DNA of 64,000 nt from Acidimicrobiaceae bacterium (GCA_009842325.1 VYFQ01000002.1:62001-126000); one strand, 5' to 3'. Positions 26,521 through 36,253 are shown, numbered from the stretch's first letter. A program made the numbers and translations. The notes: a model not told the origin generated them from the sequence alone.

Positions 26521-27774
26521 TCAGCCCGCGGCCCGGCGCAGCAGGCCGGCCGGGCGCCAGTTGTCGCGGTCCTTGACGATGCGGCGGACAGCCTGGCCCG
26601 CGGCCGCGGCCATCTCGGCTCGCCACACCCACATGGGATCGCTGTGATCGGCCTTCTCGGAGCCGTGGCCGGTGCGGTCGACGTCTTCGCCGCTTCCCTT
26701 GTCCACCAGTTCCACGCCGTCGGTATCTGGTTCCACCACCAGAACGGGGATGCCCCGGCGGCGCAGCCCGTCCAGCTCCTCGTTCAGCTTGTCATCGACC
26801 CACTGCCGGCGCGCCGCCCGCATGGCCCTGCCGTCGTCCCACGCCAGTCCCAGCGCCTCCGACCACCAGGCTTGATCGTCGGCCTGGGGACTGGGCGGTT
26901 TGGGCTCGCCCAGTCCGACGCTGGACCGGGCGCTGGTCCAAGCCTCCGACAGGGAGCCGCGGACCCGCGACCATCCAGCGGTGCCGCTCATCGGCGACGA
27001 CACGACCACCAGGTCGAAGGCGGGCGGTCCCATCAGGTCGACGTTGGTGTAGGAGTGCAGGCCGCCGTCGATGTAGCGCTTCCCGTCCACGGTGACCGGC
27101 TCGAAGAGGACAGGCACGGCGCAACTGGCCCGCACCGCCTCCGCTGCCGTGGCCTGCAGATCGTCTCGCCCGAACACCACACGCTCGCCGTCGGAGAGTC
27201 GAACGGCCGGGACCCAGAACGGCTTCGCGGGCCACGGCTCAGGATGTAGCTCCGCCATGCGCTGCTGGAGAGCCTCGGTGGTACGGGTGCCCCGCGGCAG
27301 CAGTCCGACGGCGGCATGCAGCGGACGGGCTTGCCACGGTGGCCACAGCGACCGCGCGATCAGCGTCGGTGATTGCGGTCCCTGTTCGTTCCAGTCGCGT
27401 TCGTTGCGGCCCTCGCTGTAGGGAGTGACGACCCGGTCGATGATGGCTTGCCCCTCATCGCTGACGGGTTCGCCCCGCCGGTGGGCGTACAGGTCGGCGG
27501 GCGGGATGCCGGCCCGGAGGCAGAGCCCCGTGATGGCCCCTGCCGAAGTACCCAGAATGAGCTCCGCCGTGCGGGCGTCCCAACCCGTGACCCGGTGAAG
27601 AGCCCCGACCACGCCCGCGTGCCACGCCTCGGCAGCCGCACCGCCCGCGCTGAAGACCAACCCCACCGAGACCCGGCTGCCCGGGTCGCCCCCGGAGGGA
27701 CCGGCGGCGGCCGCTTCGTCGACTATCTCGGCGTCGGTGACTCCGTCGAGTTGGTCGGGCTCAGTCGAGTCCAT
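26521..27774 (-). CDS. Patatin-like phospholipase
   Basis: 417-residue patatin-fold lipid acyl hydrolase. The nucleophile elbow is GTSAG with S77, preceded by the oxyanion loop FSAGGAAAEAWH, and the dyad aspartate is in RYIDGGLHSYTNVDL (about 230). The Ser-Asp dyad is complete. The ATG at 27774 is chosen over one 9 nt upstream because TATCGT lies exactly 7 nt before it, fitting a leaderless start. It stands alone between hemE and the divergent helicase; lipid substrate unknown. Confidence 0.88.
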   Translation of the reverse strand: MDSTEPDQLDGVTDAEIVDEAAAAGPSGGDPGSRVSVGLVFSAGGAAAEAWHAGVVGALHRVTGWDARTAELILGTSAGAITGLCLRAGIPPADLYAHRRGEPVSDEGQAIIDRVVTPYSEGRNERDWNEQGPQSPTLIARSLWPPWQARPLHAAVGLLPRGTRTTEALQQRMAELHPEPWPAKPFWVPAVRLSDGERVVFGRDDLQATAAEAVRASCAVPVLFEPVTVDGKRYIDGGLHSYTNVDLMGPPAFDLVVVSSPMSGTAGWSRVRGSLSEAWTSARSSVGLGEPKPPSPQADDQAWWSEALGLAWDDGRAMRAARRQWVDDKLNEELDGLRRRGIPVLVVEPDTDGVELVDKGSGEDVDRTGHGSEKADHSDPMWVWRAEMAAAAGQAVRRIVKDRDNWRPAGLLRRAAG

Positions 27775-27781
27775 GCAGCCC

Positions 27782-27787
27782 ACGATA
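27782..27787 (-). promoter_or_regulatory. -10 element TATCGT, leaderless-type
   Basis: TATCGT on the minus strand, 7 nt before the patatin ATG at 27774. Supports that start over the ATG at 27783. Confidence 0.4.
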
Positions 27788-27888
27788 CGGGGGATAAGAT
27801 CAACAGTTCCCCTGATTCTCGGATCCGTCTCAGAGCGGCCCGCCGCTCTCCGGCGGGCCCGGCAGCCAAGCCGAGCCGCGGTTCAGCC

Positions 27889-30066
27889 TTGACCAGTCGC
27901 CACCCCGACCTAGAAGCCGAACAGGCCTACTTCGATCTGGCCCACGCCTGCCTGGACATGGCCCGCGAGCGGGCCACGATGGCCACGTCGGTGTTCCGCA
28001 CCGGCCGGGGCGGCACCACGCAGGCCAGATTCGAGCGCGAGGCCATGCTGGAAGCCACCCTCGCCCGGCTGACCAAGCTCAACATCGGGGACCGGTCACT
28101 GGTGTTCGGCCGCATCGACCCGGCGGGAACGGGTGAACGGTTCTACATCGGACGGGTCGGTCTGTGGGACGCGGATCACGACCCGATCCTCGTGGACTGG
28201 CGGGCACCGGTGGCCGAGCCCTTCTACCGCGCCACCGGCCGCGAGCCGCTCGGCCTGGAGCGCCGGCGACACTTCGCGTCCCGGGGCAGCACCCTGCTGG
28301 GGATCGAGGACGAGTTCTTCGGCGAGAAGGCCGCCATCGGCCTCGACCTGGCCGACCGGGACTTCGACGGCTCCGGCGGCTCTTCCGGTGATGGCCGCCT
28401 CGACGGCCGGCCGGGCTCGGGCGCCTTGATCGCCTCCCTGGAGGCGGCTCGCACCGGTCGCCTCAGCGACATCGTGTCAACCATCCAGAGCGAGCAGGAC
28501 AGGGTGATCCGCTCGGAGATGCCGGGCGTAGTGGTGGTGCAGGGAGGCCCCGGCACCGGAAAGACGGTGGTGGCGCTGCACCGGGCCGCCTACCTGCTGT
28601 ACACGCACCGGTTCCCCCTGGAGAGCCAGGGCGTGCTGGTCGTAGGGCCCAACCGCCTGTTCCTCGCCTACATCGAACAGGTGCTGCCCTCGCTGGGGGA
28701 GGCCGGCGTCGAGCAGGCCGTGCTGGCCGACCTGCTCAGCCCCGCGGTGCGGGTGGCGGGCCTTGACAGTGAGGCCGTCGGCCGCATCAAGGGCGACCCT
28801 CGCATGGCCGGAGTGCTGCGCCGCGCGGTGCGCGATCGCCGCCGGCCCCTGAGAGGCGATCTGACTGTCGGCTACGAGTTGCAGCGGCTGCATCTCACCG
28901 TGGACCAGTCAGCGGAGATCGTTGCTGACGCATCCCGGAGAGTCCGCAAGCACAACGCGGGGCGCCGGCTGGTGGAGGAGGCTTTCTTTGCGGCGCTGGC
29001 TGGCAGCGCACGCCACGGCGCCGACCCGACCGCAGTTCGCGAGAGCGTCTCGGACCACCTCGAGGTGCGCGAGGCGCTGGAGTGGATGTGGCCCGTGCTC
29101 ACCCCGGCCCACCTTGTGAACGACCTGTACGGCTCGAGGGCGCTGCTGCGCTCCGCGGCCGGCTCCCGGCTCAGCGACGACGAGGCAGAGCTGCTGCACC
29201 GGCCCCGGGCTGGGCACGCCTCCGAGGTGACGTGGTCGTTCCAGGACGTGCCGATACTGGACGAGGCCCGCGCCCTGCTGGGATACCGGCCGGGCCACCG
29301 GGAGGAGGACGCGGTCCTGACCTACGGCCACATAGTCGTGGACGAGGCCCAGGACCTGTCGCCCATGGAGCTCCGCATGATCGCCCGGCGCAGCCTCAAC
29401 GGCTCGATGACGGTGGTGGGAGACATCGCGCAGGCCACCGGGTCCTGGGCCCACGACGACTGGGAGTCGGTGCTGGAGGGCCTGCCCGACCGGCGCCCGC
29501 CCCGGCGCGTGGAGCTGACGCTCGGCTACCGGATCCCCGCTCCGGCCATGGCGCTGGCGAACCGGGTGCTTCCCTACGCCTCGCCCGGCGCGGTGCCGCC
29601 CTCCACGGTTCGGACCGTCGGCGACGAGCCCCGCATCGTGGCGTGCGGCCCGGCCGCGGCCATGGGCGATCCGGCCGCGGCAAGCCGCGACGTCGCCGCG
29701 CTGGGCGAGACGCTGGCCGAGGTGATCGCCCAGGAGCGGGACGAGGTCGGTGAGGGCAACGTGGCCGTGATCGTGCCCGACTCGCTGCATGAGCCCCTGC
29801 GGGTCGAGCTGGCGGGCCGTTCGGTGGTCTTCGGCGGACCCGGCCGCAGCGGTCTGGAGCAGCAGGTGACGCTGGTGCCGGTGCGCTTGGTGAAGGGCCT
29901 CGAGGTCGATGCCGCGGTGGTGGTGGAGCCGGCCCGCATAATGGCCGAGGAGTGCCAGGGAGTTCGGTCGCTCTACGTCGCCCTCACCCGCGCCACCCGT
30001 CGGATCACGGTGGTGCACGCCGAGCCGCTGCCCGAGGTGCTGGCCGAGCCCTACGCGGCGGCCTGA
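27889..30066 (+). CDS. helD: HelD-like UvrD-family helicase (RNA polymerase recycling)
   Basis: About 726 residues, SF1 helicase of the HelD type that releases stalled RNA polymerase. N-terminal coiled segment (LEAEQAYFDLAHACLDMARE), then FYIGRVGLWDADHDPILVDWRAP, Walker A GGPGTGKT near 219-226, Walker B HIVVDEAQDLSPMELRM, QATGSW, and a C-terminal YVALTRATRRITVVH motif VI. TTG at 27889 is proposed because the preceding frame overlaps the divergent patatin gene and no ATG/GTG lies close; the true start could differ by a few codons. Length matches HelD. Confidence 0.85.
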   Translation: MTSRHPDLEAEQAYFDLAHACLDMARERATMATSVFRTGRGGTTQARFEREAMLEATLARLTKLNIGDRSLVFGRIDPAGTGERFYIGRVGLWDADHDPILVDWRAPVAEPFYRATGREPLGLERRRHFASRGSTLLGIEDEFFGEKAAIGLDLADRDFDGSGGSSGDGRLDGRPGSGALIASLEAARTGRLSDIVSTIQSEQDRVIRSEMPGVVVVQGGPGTGKTVVALHRAAYLLYTHRFPLESQGVLVVGPNRLFLAYIEQVLPSLGEAGVEQAVLADLLSPAVRVAGLDSEAVGRIKGDPRMAGVLRRAVRDRRRPLRGDLTVGYELQRLHLTVDQSAEIVADASRRVRKHNAGRRLVEEAFFAALAGSARHGADPTAVRESVSDHLEVREALEWMWPVLTPAHLVNDLYGSRALLRSAAGSRLSDDEAELLHRPRAGHASEVTWSFQDVPILDEARALLGYRPGHREEDAVLTYGHIVVDEAQDLSPMELRMIARRSLNGSMTVVGDIAQATGSWAHDDWESVLEGLPDRRPPRRVELTLGYRIPAPAMALANRVLPYASPGAVPPSTVRTVGDEPRIVACGPAAAMGDPAAASRDVAALGETLAEVIAQERDEVGEGNVAVIVPDSLHEPLRVELAGRSVVFGGPGRSGLEQQVTLVPVRLVKGLEVDAAVVVEPARIMAEECQGVRSLYVALTRATRRITVVHAEPLPEVLAEPYAAA

Positions 30067-30182
30067 GCGCGTCGCTCCCGCGTTCTGTGAGCAGATATGC
30101 CGCCTGGAGCGGCTTGGATGCGCACAAAACGTTGGGCGGGGAGTAAGGCGCACCAGAGTCGGCTCAGTCAGGACACCTAGGG

Positions 30183-30213
30183 TTGACGCGGTGAGGGATA
30201 CCGGCATTAGGGT
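30183..30213 (+). promoter_or_regulatory. Promoter TTGACG-N19-TAGGGT, leaderless-type
   Basis: TTGACG at 30183-30188 and TAGGGT at 30208-30213, with 7 nt to the ABC ATPase ATG at 30221. Spacing of 19 is one longer than ideal. A TATAAG (30213-30218) also lies just before the ATG. Confidence 0.4.
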
Positions 30214-30220
30214 ATAAGGC

Positions 30221-31348
30221 ATGCTTGATAGCGGTGCGGCGGCGGTTGCCTTGGCAGCCTCCTCCTCGATGGCGGCTCCTGAAGCCTCCGCCGTTCGCCG
30301 GGGCCGCGGGATCCTGGTAGATGAGGTGAGCGTCGCCCTCGGCGGGTCGCCTGTTCTGCGCAGCGCTTCGATCTCCGCCGAGCCGGGCCGGACGCTGGCG
30401 ATCCTCGGTCCGAGCGGCTGCGGCAAGACGACCTTGCTACGGGTGCTGGCCGGCCTGCAGCGACTGGACTCGGGCCAGGTTGTGCTGGGCGGCACGCTGA
30501 TGTCGGGGCCCGGTGTGCACGTGGCCGCCGACAAGCGCGGCATCGGCATGGTGTTCCAGGACTGGTCGCTGTTCCCGCATCTCACCGTGGCGGCCAACGT
30601 GGCCTTCGGCCTGCCCCGCTCGGAGCGGCCCCGCAGCCGGGTCCTGCCCAGGCCCGCGTCTGGGCGGGTGCGCGACCTCCTGGACATGGTGGGGATCGCG
30701 GAACTGGCCGACCGGCTGCCCGGCTCGCTGTCGGGAGGGCAGCAGCAGCGGGTGGCGCTGGCCCGGGCTCTGGCGCCCCAGCCGTCGGTGCTGCTGCTCG
30801 ACGAGCCCTTCTCGAGCCTCGATACCACATTGAGAGTAGAGGTCAGGGCAGAGGTGGCCGCGCTGCTGCGGGAGCTGGAGGTCACCTGCCTGTTCGTCAC
30901 CCACGACCAGGATGAGGCCTTCGTGCTCGGCGACGAGGTGGCCGTGATGCGCGACGGCGCCGTCATACAGCAGGCTGCGCCCGCGATGCTCTACGAGCAG
31001 CCCGCGGACCGCTGGCTGGCCGGTTTCGTAGGCGAGGCCGACACTGTTGTAGGCCGGGCCGAGGGCGACATCGCCTACACCTCCATGGGCCCTATGAAGC
31101 TCCAGTCGCCAATCCATGGAGAAGTGGACGTGCTGCTGAGGCCCGAGGAGTTGGCGCTGACCGAAGGCAGCTCAGGCACCGTCGACCACATCGAGTTCTT
31201 CGGCCACGACACCCTGTACTACATCCGCTCAGCCGACGGCAAGGTGCTGCGCTGCCGCACCACCGGTGCGCCTCGCTTCGGGATCGGCGCCGATGTCGAT
31301 CTCTGCCACAGCGGCGAGCGCACCGTGGCCTTCCCCCGCTCCGTCTAG
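30221..31348 (+). CDS. ABC transporter ATP-binding protein (Fe3+/polyamine/sugar type), orphan
   Basis: 375-residue import-type ATPase. Walker A GPSGCGKTT (about 66-74), Q-loop FQDWSLFP, signature LSGGQQQRVALARAL, Walker B VLLLDEPFSSLD, and H-loop VTHDQDEA. The C-terminal about 110 residues form a TOBE-like regulatory domain (VLLRPEELAL). The order resembles FbpC/PotA. No permease or binding protein is adjacent, so its partners must lie elsewhere. The first about 25 residues are Ala/Ser-rich and the real start could be at a later Met (M18), but the TAGGGT supports 30221. It converges with and overlaps the stop of the Rieske gene. Confidence 0.88.
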   Translation: MLDSGAAAVALAASSSMAAPEASAVRRGRGILVDEVSVALGGSPVLRSASISAEPGRTLAILGPSGCGKTTLLRVLAGLQRLDSGQVVLGGTLMSGPGVHVAADKRGIGMVFQDWSLFPHLTVAANVAFGLPRSERPRSRVLPRPASGRVRDLLDMVGIAELADRLPGSLSGGQQQRVALARALAPQPSVLLLDEPFSSLDTTLRVEVRAEVAALLRELEVTCLFVTHDQDEAFVLGDEVAVMRDGAVIQQAAPAMLYEQPADRWLAGFVGEADTVVGRAEGDIAYTSMGPMKLQSPIHGEVDVLLRPEELALTEGSSGTVDHIEFFGHDTLYYIRSADGKVLRCRTTGAPRFGIGADVDLCHSGERTVAFPRSV

Positions 31349-32385
31349 ACCGAGACCTCCACGCCGGTCTCGGCTACCAGGTCGGCCAGCATGCGGCGCA
31401 TCTCCAGGGTGATGCGATCTGCCTTGGAGTGGTACTCGAGCGCCGGGACCAGCGGAACCGCCTTGGTGCCGATGCGCTGCAGCAGCACGCTGTCCTCGGC
31501 CGCCACCGCCTGCTGGAAGGCCACCGTGTCGGCGATGGCGTCCGGCTCGTCATCGATGTCGTTGCGGTAGTCGGTGCAGTAGAGCCGGGTGGTGGCCGCA
31601 TCGACGGGCTGGTGGCAGAAGCTGATGGTCAGCACCATGCCCTCGGTGGGGTAGCCGATGCGCAGGTACACGTGGTGCGGGGCAGTGAACACGAACAGCA
31701 GCTCCCGTTCCACCACCTTGTAGTTGCCGTCGGCGCCCATCGAGTCGTCAAGGGCCTTGGTGAAGTGGCGGTGGTGGGCGGTGAAGCGCCAGCCGTCGCG
31801 CTCCATCTTGTAGTCCCGCACCAGCTTGTCGTCCGGGTCGCCGAAGGTGCCCAGATGCACGAACGGCAGATGGCCGAGGTCCAAGAAGTTGTCGGCCATC
31901 TGGGCCGCCCCCGCGTTCCAGTCGGACGGGGGCAGGTGGCAGGTGACGAAGCTGGGGTCGTGGTGCTCGGGCACCTCCGGCAGCGGTGCGATGGGGTCCT
32001 CGGGCGCCAGCCAAACCAGGTCCAGGGCCTCCGCCACCCCCGCGGCCGCGCTGGCGCACGCCCGGGCCGGTATGGGCAGGTCGGGATCGACTGCCGGTAT
32101 CTCCACGCAGGTCCCGTCGGCCGCGAAGCGGAAGCCGTGGTAGGCGCATCGCAGGGTGTCGCCCTCGATGGTCCCCGCGCTGAGCGGCGAATAGCGGTGC
32201 GGGCAGGGATCCCTCAGAGCGGCCAGCTCGCCTCCCAGCCGCACCAGGCACCAGCGCTCGCCCAGCAGGTCCACGGCCACAGGCTGGTCACTGCCGATGT
32301 CCGCGCTGCGGGCCACCGGATGCCAGCACCGTCGCAGTGCCGGATGCTCGTTGTCGATCCAGGTTGTGCTCCAGTCCGCGTGCAT
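31345..32385 (-). CDS. Rieske non-heme iron oxygenase (single-component alpha type)
   Basis: 346-residue Rieske oxygenase of the vanillate demethylase/pheophorbide oxygenase group. Rieske ligands C61/H63 (DPCPHRY) and C80/H83 (LRCAYHG). Mononuclear iron site in MADNFLDLGHLPFVH (Asn/Asp and two His). It would hydroxylate or demethylate an aromatic or N-methyl compound using a separate reductase, which is not nearby. The start at 32385 lies 5 nt after the amidohydrolase stop; an upstream extension of 27 codons overlaps that gene and is rejected. Last gene of the PanB-like/amidohydrolase/amidohydrolase/Rieske run. Confidence 0.9.
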   Translation of the reverse strand: MHADWSTTWIDNEHPALRRCWHPVARSADIGSDQPVAVDLLGERWCLVRLGGELAALRDPCPHRYSPLSAGTIEGDTLRCAYHGFRFAADGTCVEIPAVDPDLPIPARACASAAAGVAEALDLVWLAPEDPIAPLPEVPEHHDPSFVTCHLPPSDWNAGAAQMADNFLDLGHLPFVHLGTFGDPDDKLVRDYKMERDGWRFTAHHRHFTKALDDSMGADGNYKVVERELLFVFTAPHHVYLRIGYPTEGMVLTISFCHQPVDAATTRLYCTDYRNDIDDEPDAIADTVAFQQAVAAEDSVLLQRIGTKAVPLVPALEYHSKADRITLEMRRMLADLVAETGVEVSV

Positions 32386-32389
32386 CGTG

Positions 32390-33943
32390 CTATTCCCCCT
32401 TCTCGTCGCCGAATTGGCAGCGCTGAGTGCCCAAATGGGACTCCTGGGCTGCCAGTTCCGATTCACCGAAGGCCGGTGTGATCTGGGCCAGGCGCTCCAC
32501 CGGGGCCGGTTGGGCCATCTCGTAGTCGTGGATCTCCGTCAGCACGCCGACGTAGCGGTCGTAGAAGGCCTGGCGTTCGGGCAGGTTCTCGTGGAGACGC
32601 CGCTGCAGGTCGCGGGACCTCGCCGCCATGGCGTCTTCGTCCACGCGGGTTGATCGGCCCTCGGACACCACCGGTTCGCCGTCGACGATCACGGTGTGCA
32701 CCGACTCTCCGTGCTCGGCCAGGATCAGGCTCGTCACCAAGCCCTCGGCGTGCACCGGCACATGGCGCTCGGTGTCCAGCAGCACTATGTCGGCTGCGCT
32801 TCCCGGCTGGAACGATCCCAGAGGCTGGCCCAGCGCGGCAGCTCCGCCCTGAAGGCACATCCTCCAGATCGCGGGCGCCTGCGGCCAGCGCAGGTGGGAT
32901 CCGTGCAGGGTCTGCAGGAGCGTGGCGAACTTCATGGCCTCGAACATGTTCTGGTTGTCGTTGGACGCCGCGCCGTCGGCGCCCAGCGCCACGCTCACGC
33001 CGCCCTCCAGCAGGTCGGCCACCGGCAGGATCCCGGACCCGCATCGCAGGTTCGACACCGGGTTGTGCACGATCGTGGCCCCGCATCGCCGCACCGTGGC
33101 GAACTCGTCGGGATCCATCCACACGCAATGGGCCAGGCTCGAACCCGGGTACAGCATCCCCAGGTCCTTCAGGTACGACAGGCTGGATCGCCCATACCGC
33201 TCGAGGTTGGCGGCGATCTGGGTCTTGGTCTCGAGCACATGGGTGTGGAACCCCGCGCCGCGCTCGCGGGCCAAGCGGGCCAGGCCGTCCATCAGCTCGT
33301 GGCTGCAGCGCTGGGGCGCCGAGGGTCCCACCATCGGGGTCAGCCGGGAGTGGGCGCCCTGCCAGCGGTCGAAGAACCCGGTCATGGACTCGACCAGCCC
33401 CTGCGGGTCGAACGGGTCGCCCAGCGGCTCCGGCTTCGGCTGGGACGCGCCTTCGAACGACATCGTGTCGAAGATGTCGAGATCACCGATCATGGGCGCT
33501 AGACCGGCCCGCATCCCTGCGTCGGCGTAGGCGCTCATGATGGCCTCCGAGTAGTCCTCGAAGTCCCACGGCGGAACCCAGCCGTGGTCGAGCACCGCAG
33601 TGCAGCCTGATTCGAGCATCTCCAGCGCACCGGCCATGGCCAGCGTGTAGCGGTCGTCGGCGGTGATGGGGATCTTCCCGAACACCGCCCACATGAGCCA
33701 CAGGTCAAGCGGCAGGTTGGGGGTCGTTCCCCGGTCGAGGTTCTGGCCCGAGTGGGTGTGGGCGTTGATCAGGCCCGGCGTGGCCACCATGCCCTCCGCC
33801 TCCACCACTTGCGCCGACCCCGGGCGCAGCCCCGGGCCGACCTCGGTGATGGTGCCGTCGGTGGCTCGGATATCGGCTGTCCGCAGGGGCCCGCTGGGGT
33901 CGAGGATGGTCGCCCCCCGAACCAGCAGCTCGGAGGTGCTCAT
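32390..33943 (-). CDS. Amidohydrolase (cytosine deaminase/chlorohydrolase type) 1
   Basis: 517-residue metal-dependent hydrolase of the TrzN/AtzA/SsnA subgroup. Metal site H62/H64 in GLINAHTHSG, third His in GFHTHVLETK, fourth His region SLAHCVWMD and the catalytic aspartate in VALGADGAASND. Such enzymes remove amino, chloro, methylthio or similar groups from N-heterocycles such as pyrimidines, purines or triazines; the actual substrate is not readable. Sits 13 nt after a second amidohydrolase. Together with a Rieske oxygenase this suggests breakdown of a nitrogenous ring compound. Confidence 0.88.
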   Translation of the reverse strand: MSTSELLVRGATILDPSGPLRTADIRATDGTITEVGPGLRPGSAQVVEAEGMVATPGLINAHTHSGQNLDRGTTPNLPLDLWLMWAVFGKIPITADDRYTLAMAGALEMLESGCTAVLDHGWVPPWDFEDYSEAIMSAYADAGMRAGLAPMIGDLDIFDTMSFEGASQPKPEPLGDPFDPQGLVESMTGFFDRWQGAHSRLTPMVGPSAPQRCSHELMDGLARLARERGAGFHTHVLETKTQIAANLERYGRSSLSYLKDLGMLYPGSSLAHCVWMDPDEFATVRRCGATIVHNPVSNLRCGSGILPVADLLEGGVSVALGADGAASNDNQNMFEAMKFATLLQTLHGSHLRWPQAPAIWRMCLQGGAAALGQPLGSFQPGSAADIVLLDTERHVPVHAEGLVTSLILAEHGESVHTVIVDGEPVVSEGRSTRVDEDAMAARSRDLQRRLHENLPERQAFYDRYVGVLTEIHDYEMAQPAPVERLAQITPAFGESELAAQESHLGTQRCQFGDEKGE

Positions 33944-33956
33944 GGCTGCGGGTCCA

Positions 33957-35414
33957 TCACAGGTAGTCGACGTTGGTGCCGAGCTGCACGTAGCGGCGGG
34001 GCGCCATCTCGGCGATCATGCGGGCGCCCAGCGCCTCGGCCTCGTCGAGGAGCTCGTCCTCGTCGATGGTGAGCAGCTGGCCCTCGTGCATCACCAGCTG
34101 CCCGGCCACGATGGTGGACTCGGCGTCGGTCCCGACCCCGTACCGCACCAGGGTGGCCACGGGATCCGTCGACGGGGTGAGCCGCACGTTGTTGGCGTCG
34201 ATCACGCAGATGTCGGCCGCCTTGCCCGCCTCCAGCGACCCGATCTCGTCGTCCCACAGCAGCAGCCTGGCCGCGTCGATGGTGCCCATCTCGAAGGCGT
34301 CGTTGCAGGAGAACCCGTAGGGGTCGAACAGCGGCATGGCCGCCTGGTTGTGCATGATGTGAGCGATCCGCATCAGCTTCAGCAGGTCGTTGATGATGGT
34401 GTCGCAGCCCAGCCCGACGGTTATGCCCCGGGCCCGCATCAGCGGAACCCGGGTGACGGCCGACATGATGTCGGTGCACACCACCGGGGCGTGGGCCAGC
34501 TTGGCCCCGGCCTCGGCCATCAGGTCGATCTCGCGGTCGGTGGTGAGCATGGCGTGGATGGCCACCAGCCGCTCGGTCAGCGCGCCGATGGAGGCCAGGT
34601 GCTCGAGCGGACGATGGCCGAACAGCGACACGCTCAGCTCTATCTCCTCGCGGTCGCGGTTGATGTGGGTCATGATGCCGGTGCCCCACTCCTGGACTAG
34701 CTCGTCGGTGGCCAGGTAGCGCTCGTCCGAGCATGACGGCACGCCCAGGTTGTGGACCCAGGGCCGCAGCCGTCCCTCTCCCTTGGTGAACCACTTGGCG
34801 AAGAACTCCTTGGTGTAGTCCAGGTCGTCGGCCAGGGCGGCCGGGTCGTCGCGGTACCAGGACTTCCCGGTGATCTGCTCGTAGTTGCCGGCCAGCCGGG
34901 ACTCCCGGTCCCACATGCCCCGGGCCAGGGCGCAGCGGATGCCGGTCTCCATCACCGTTTCGGCGATGGGCTCCTCGTGGGCCACGGTGCAGGTGGTCTC
35001 GGTCATGGTGGTGACGCCGGCCCGCAGCAGTTGGGCGAAGGCCACCCGGGCGCTGACCCGCACGTCGTCGGTGCTCTGGATGGCCTCGGCCGGGATGTAG
35101 ATGCGGTAGATGTTGGGGAAGTCCTCCACCGTGCTCTCCCGGCACAGGGCCTGGGCGATGTGGTTGTGGCAGTCGATCAGACCGGGGATCACGTAGCGCC
35201 TAGCCCCGCCGATGCGTTGGGCGTCGGGGTGGCGGGCCCGTAGCTCGGCCGCGTCGCCCACGTCGACGATGCGGCCTCCAGCGATAGCCACTGCGCCGTC
35301 GCTGATGACCCGCCGCTCGGCGTCCATGGTCACCACCGTGCCCTCGACCAGCATCGAGACGGCCTCGGCCACCGCGCCGGTGCCTAGTGTTGCGGTCTGG
35401 CTATCTCCGTCCAT
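33957..35414 (-). CDS. Amidohydrolase (cytosine deaminase/chlorohydrolase type) 2
   Basis: 485-residue paralogue of the adjacent amidohydrolase. Metal motif GLIDCHNH, then GIMTHINRDREEIE, VAIHAMLTTDREI and VGLGCDTIINDLLKL with the catalytic Asp. The ATG at 35414 is fixed by a strong GGAGGAG ribosome site 5 nt upstream, although it lies 31 nt inside the PanB-like gene; a later Met (35354) lacks one. The two amidohydrolases are clearly diverged, so they likely take successive substrates of one pathway. Confidence 0.88.
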   Translation of the reverse strand: MDGDSQTATLGTGAVAEAVSMLVEGTVVTMDAERRVISDGAVAIAGGRIVDVGDAAELRARHPDAQRIGGARRYVIPGLIDCHNHIAQALCRESTVEDFPNIYRIYIPAEAIQSTDDVRVSARVAFAQLLRAGVTTMTETTCTVAHEEPIAETVMETGIRCALARGMWDRESRLAGNYEQITGKSWYRDDPAALADDLDYTKEFFAKWFTKGEGRLRPWVHNLGVPSCSDERYLATDELVQEWGTGIMTHINRDREEIELSVSLFGHRPLEHLASIGALTERLVAIHAMLTTDREIDLMAEAGAKLAHAPVVCTDIMSAVTRVPLMRARGITVGLGCDTIINDLLKLMRIAHIMHNQAAMPLFDPYGFSCNDAFEMGTIDAARLLLWDDEIGSLEAGKAADICVIDANNVRLTPSTDPVATLVRYGVGTDAESTIVAGQLVMHEGQLLTIDEDELLDEAEALGARMIAEMAPRRYVQLGTNVDYL

Positions 35415-36253
35415 GGCACTCCTCCGATCGACGTCGTGCCGTCGTTGCCAACATCTTCGCCGGTGTCGAGCACCTCGATGAACTTGGCCAGCTCGGACTC
35501 GTCGATCTGCAGCTTGTGCTCGGCGGCAGGGTAGGCCCCGCCCTCCACGTCGGCCCGGTACTCGTCATAGGCCGCCACCCGCTCAGAGTGGAGGCGCTCG
35601 TACTCGGCTTGGAAGTCGCGGTATTTCTTGGAGTGCCGCGGGTAGTGCCCGGTGTTCGTGCCCAGAATGTCCATGCTGAACAGGTACTGGGCGTCGCATC
35701 CGGCCCCGGACCCCATCGAGATCAAGAACAGCGACGAGCGCTGGGAGATGGCGGCCGCCACCGGCTCGGGCACGAGCTCGATCTCCGCCGCGAACGCCCC
35801 GGCGTCCTCCAAGGCTCGGGCCTGCCGCCACACTCTGAGGGCGCTCTCGGCCGTCTTTCCGGTTGCCCGGTACCCGCCGTACCAGGTCCGGTGGGTGGGG
35901 ATGAACCCGATGTGGCCCACGACGGCCAGTCCCTCGGCGGCGAGCCGGGCCACGGTGTCGAGACCCGCCGCGCAGTACACCGCGTCGGCGCCGAGGCGGT
36001 ACATGGCCATGCCCATGCGCAGGTACTCGTCGGTGGTGGCGTGAACCCCGTAGGCCAGCGCGGCGATGATGAAGGTGGTCGGCGCGGCCTCCCGGACCTC
36101 GCGGCTCATGGTCTCGTCCGGCAGGCACAGCATGTCGAGGCCGGCCTCCTCAACCGCCCGGACCTCCTCGAGGGACAGCACGAATATGTCGGTGAGCTGG
36201 CGCTGCCCCTTGCCCGCGATCAGGTCGGCGACGGTGGGCTTGACCCGTGACAC
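35384..36253 (-). CDS. PanB-like (ketopantoate hydroxymethyltransferase family) enzyme
   Basis: 289-residue protein of the PEP mutase/isocitrate lyase-like TIM-barrel superfamily, closest in motif pattern to PanB: VVGHIGFIPTHRTWYGGYRATG, DAGAFAAEIELVPE with the catalytic-type Glu, and GSGAGCDAQYLFSMDILG. The usual N-terminal GDSLGM metal motif reads LCLPDETM, so it is probably a divergent lyase or aldolase acting on another keto acid, not pantothenate synthesis. Starts at GTG 36253, with no upstream ATG in frame. First gene of a four-gene run, 23 nt from a palindromic operator. Confidence 0.8.
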   Translation of the reverse strand: MSRVKPTVADLIAGKGQRQLTDIFVLSLEEVRAVEEAGLDMLCLPDETMSREVREAAPTTFIIAALAYGVHATTDEYLRMGMAMYRLGADAVYCAAGLDTVARLAAEGLAVVGHIGFIPTHRTWYGGYRATGKTAESALRVWRQARALEDAGAFAAEIELVPEPVAAAISQRSSLFLISMGSGAGCDAQYLFSMDILGTNTGHYPRHSKKYRDFQAEYERLHSERVAAYDEYRADVEGGAYPAAEHKLQIDESELAKFIEVLDTGEDVGNDGTTSIGGVPWTEIARPQH

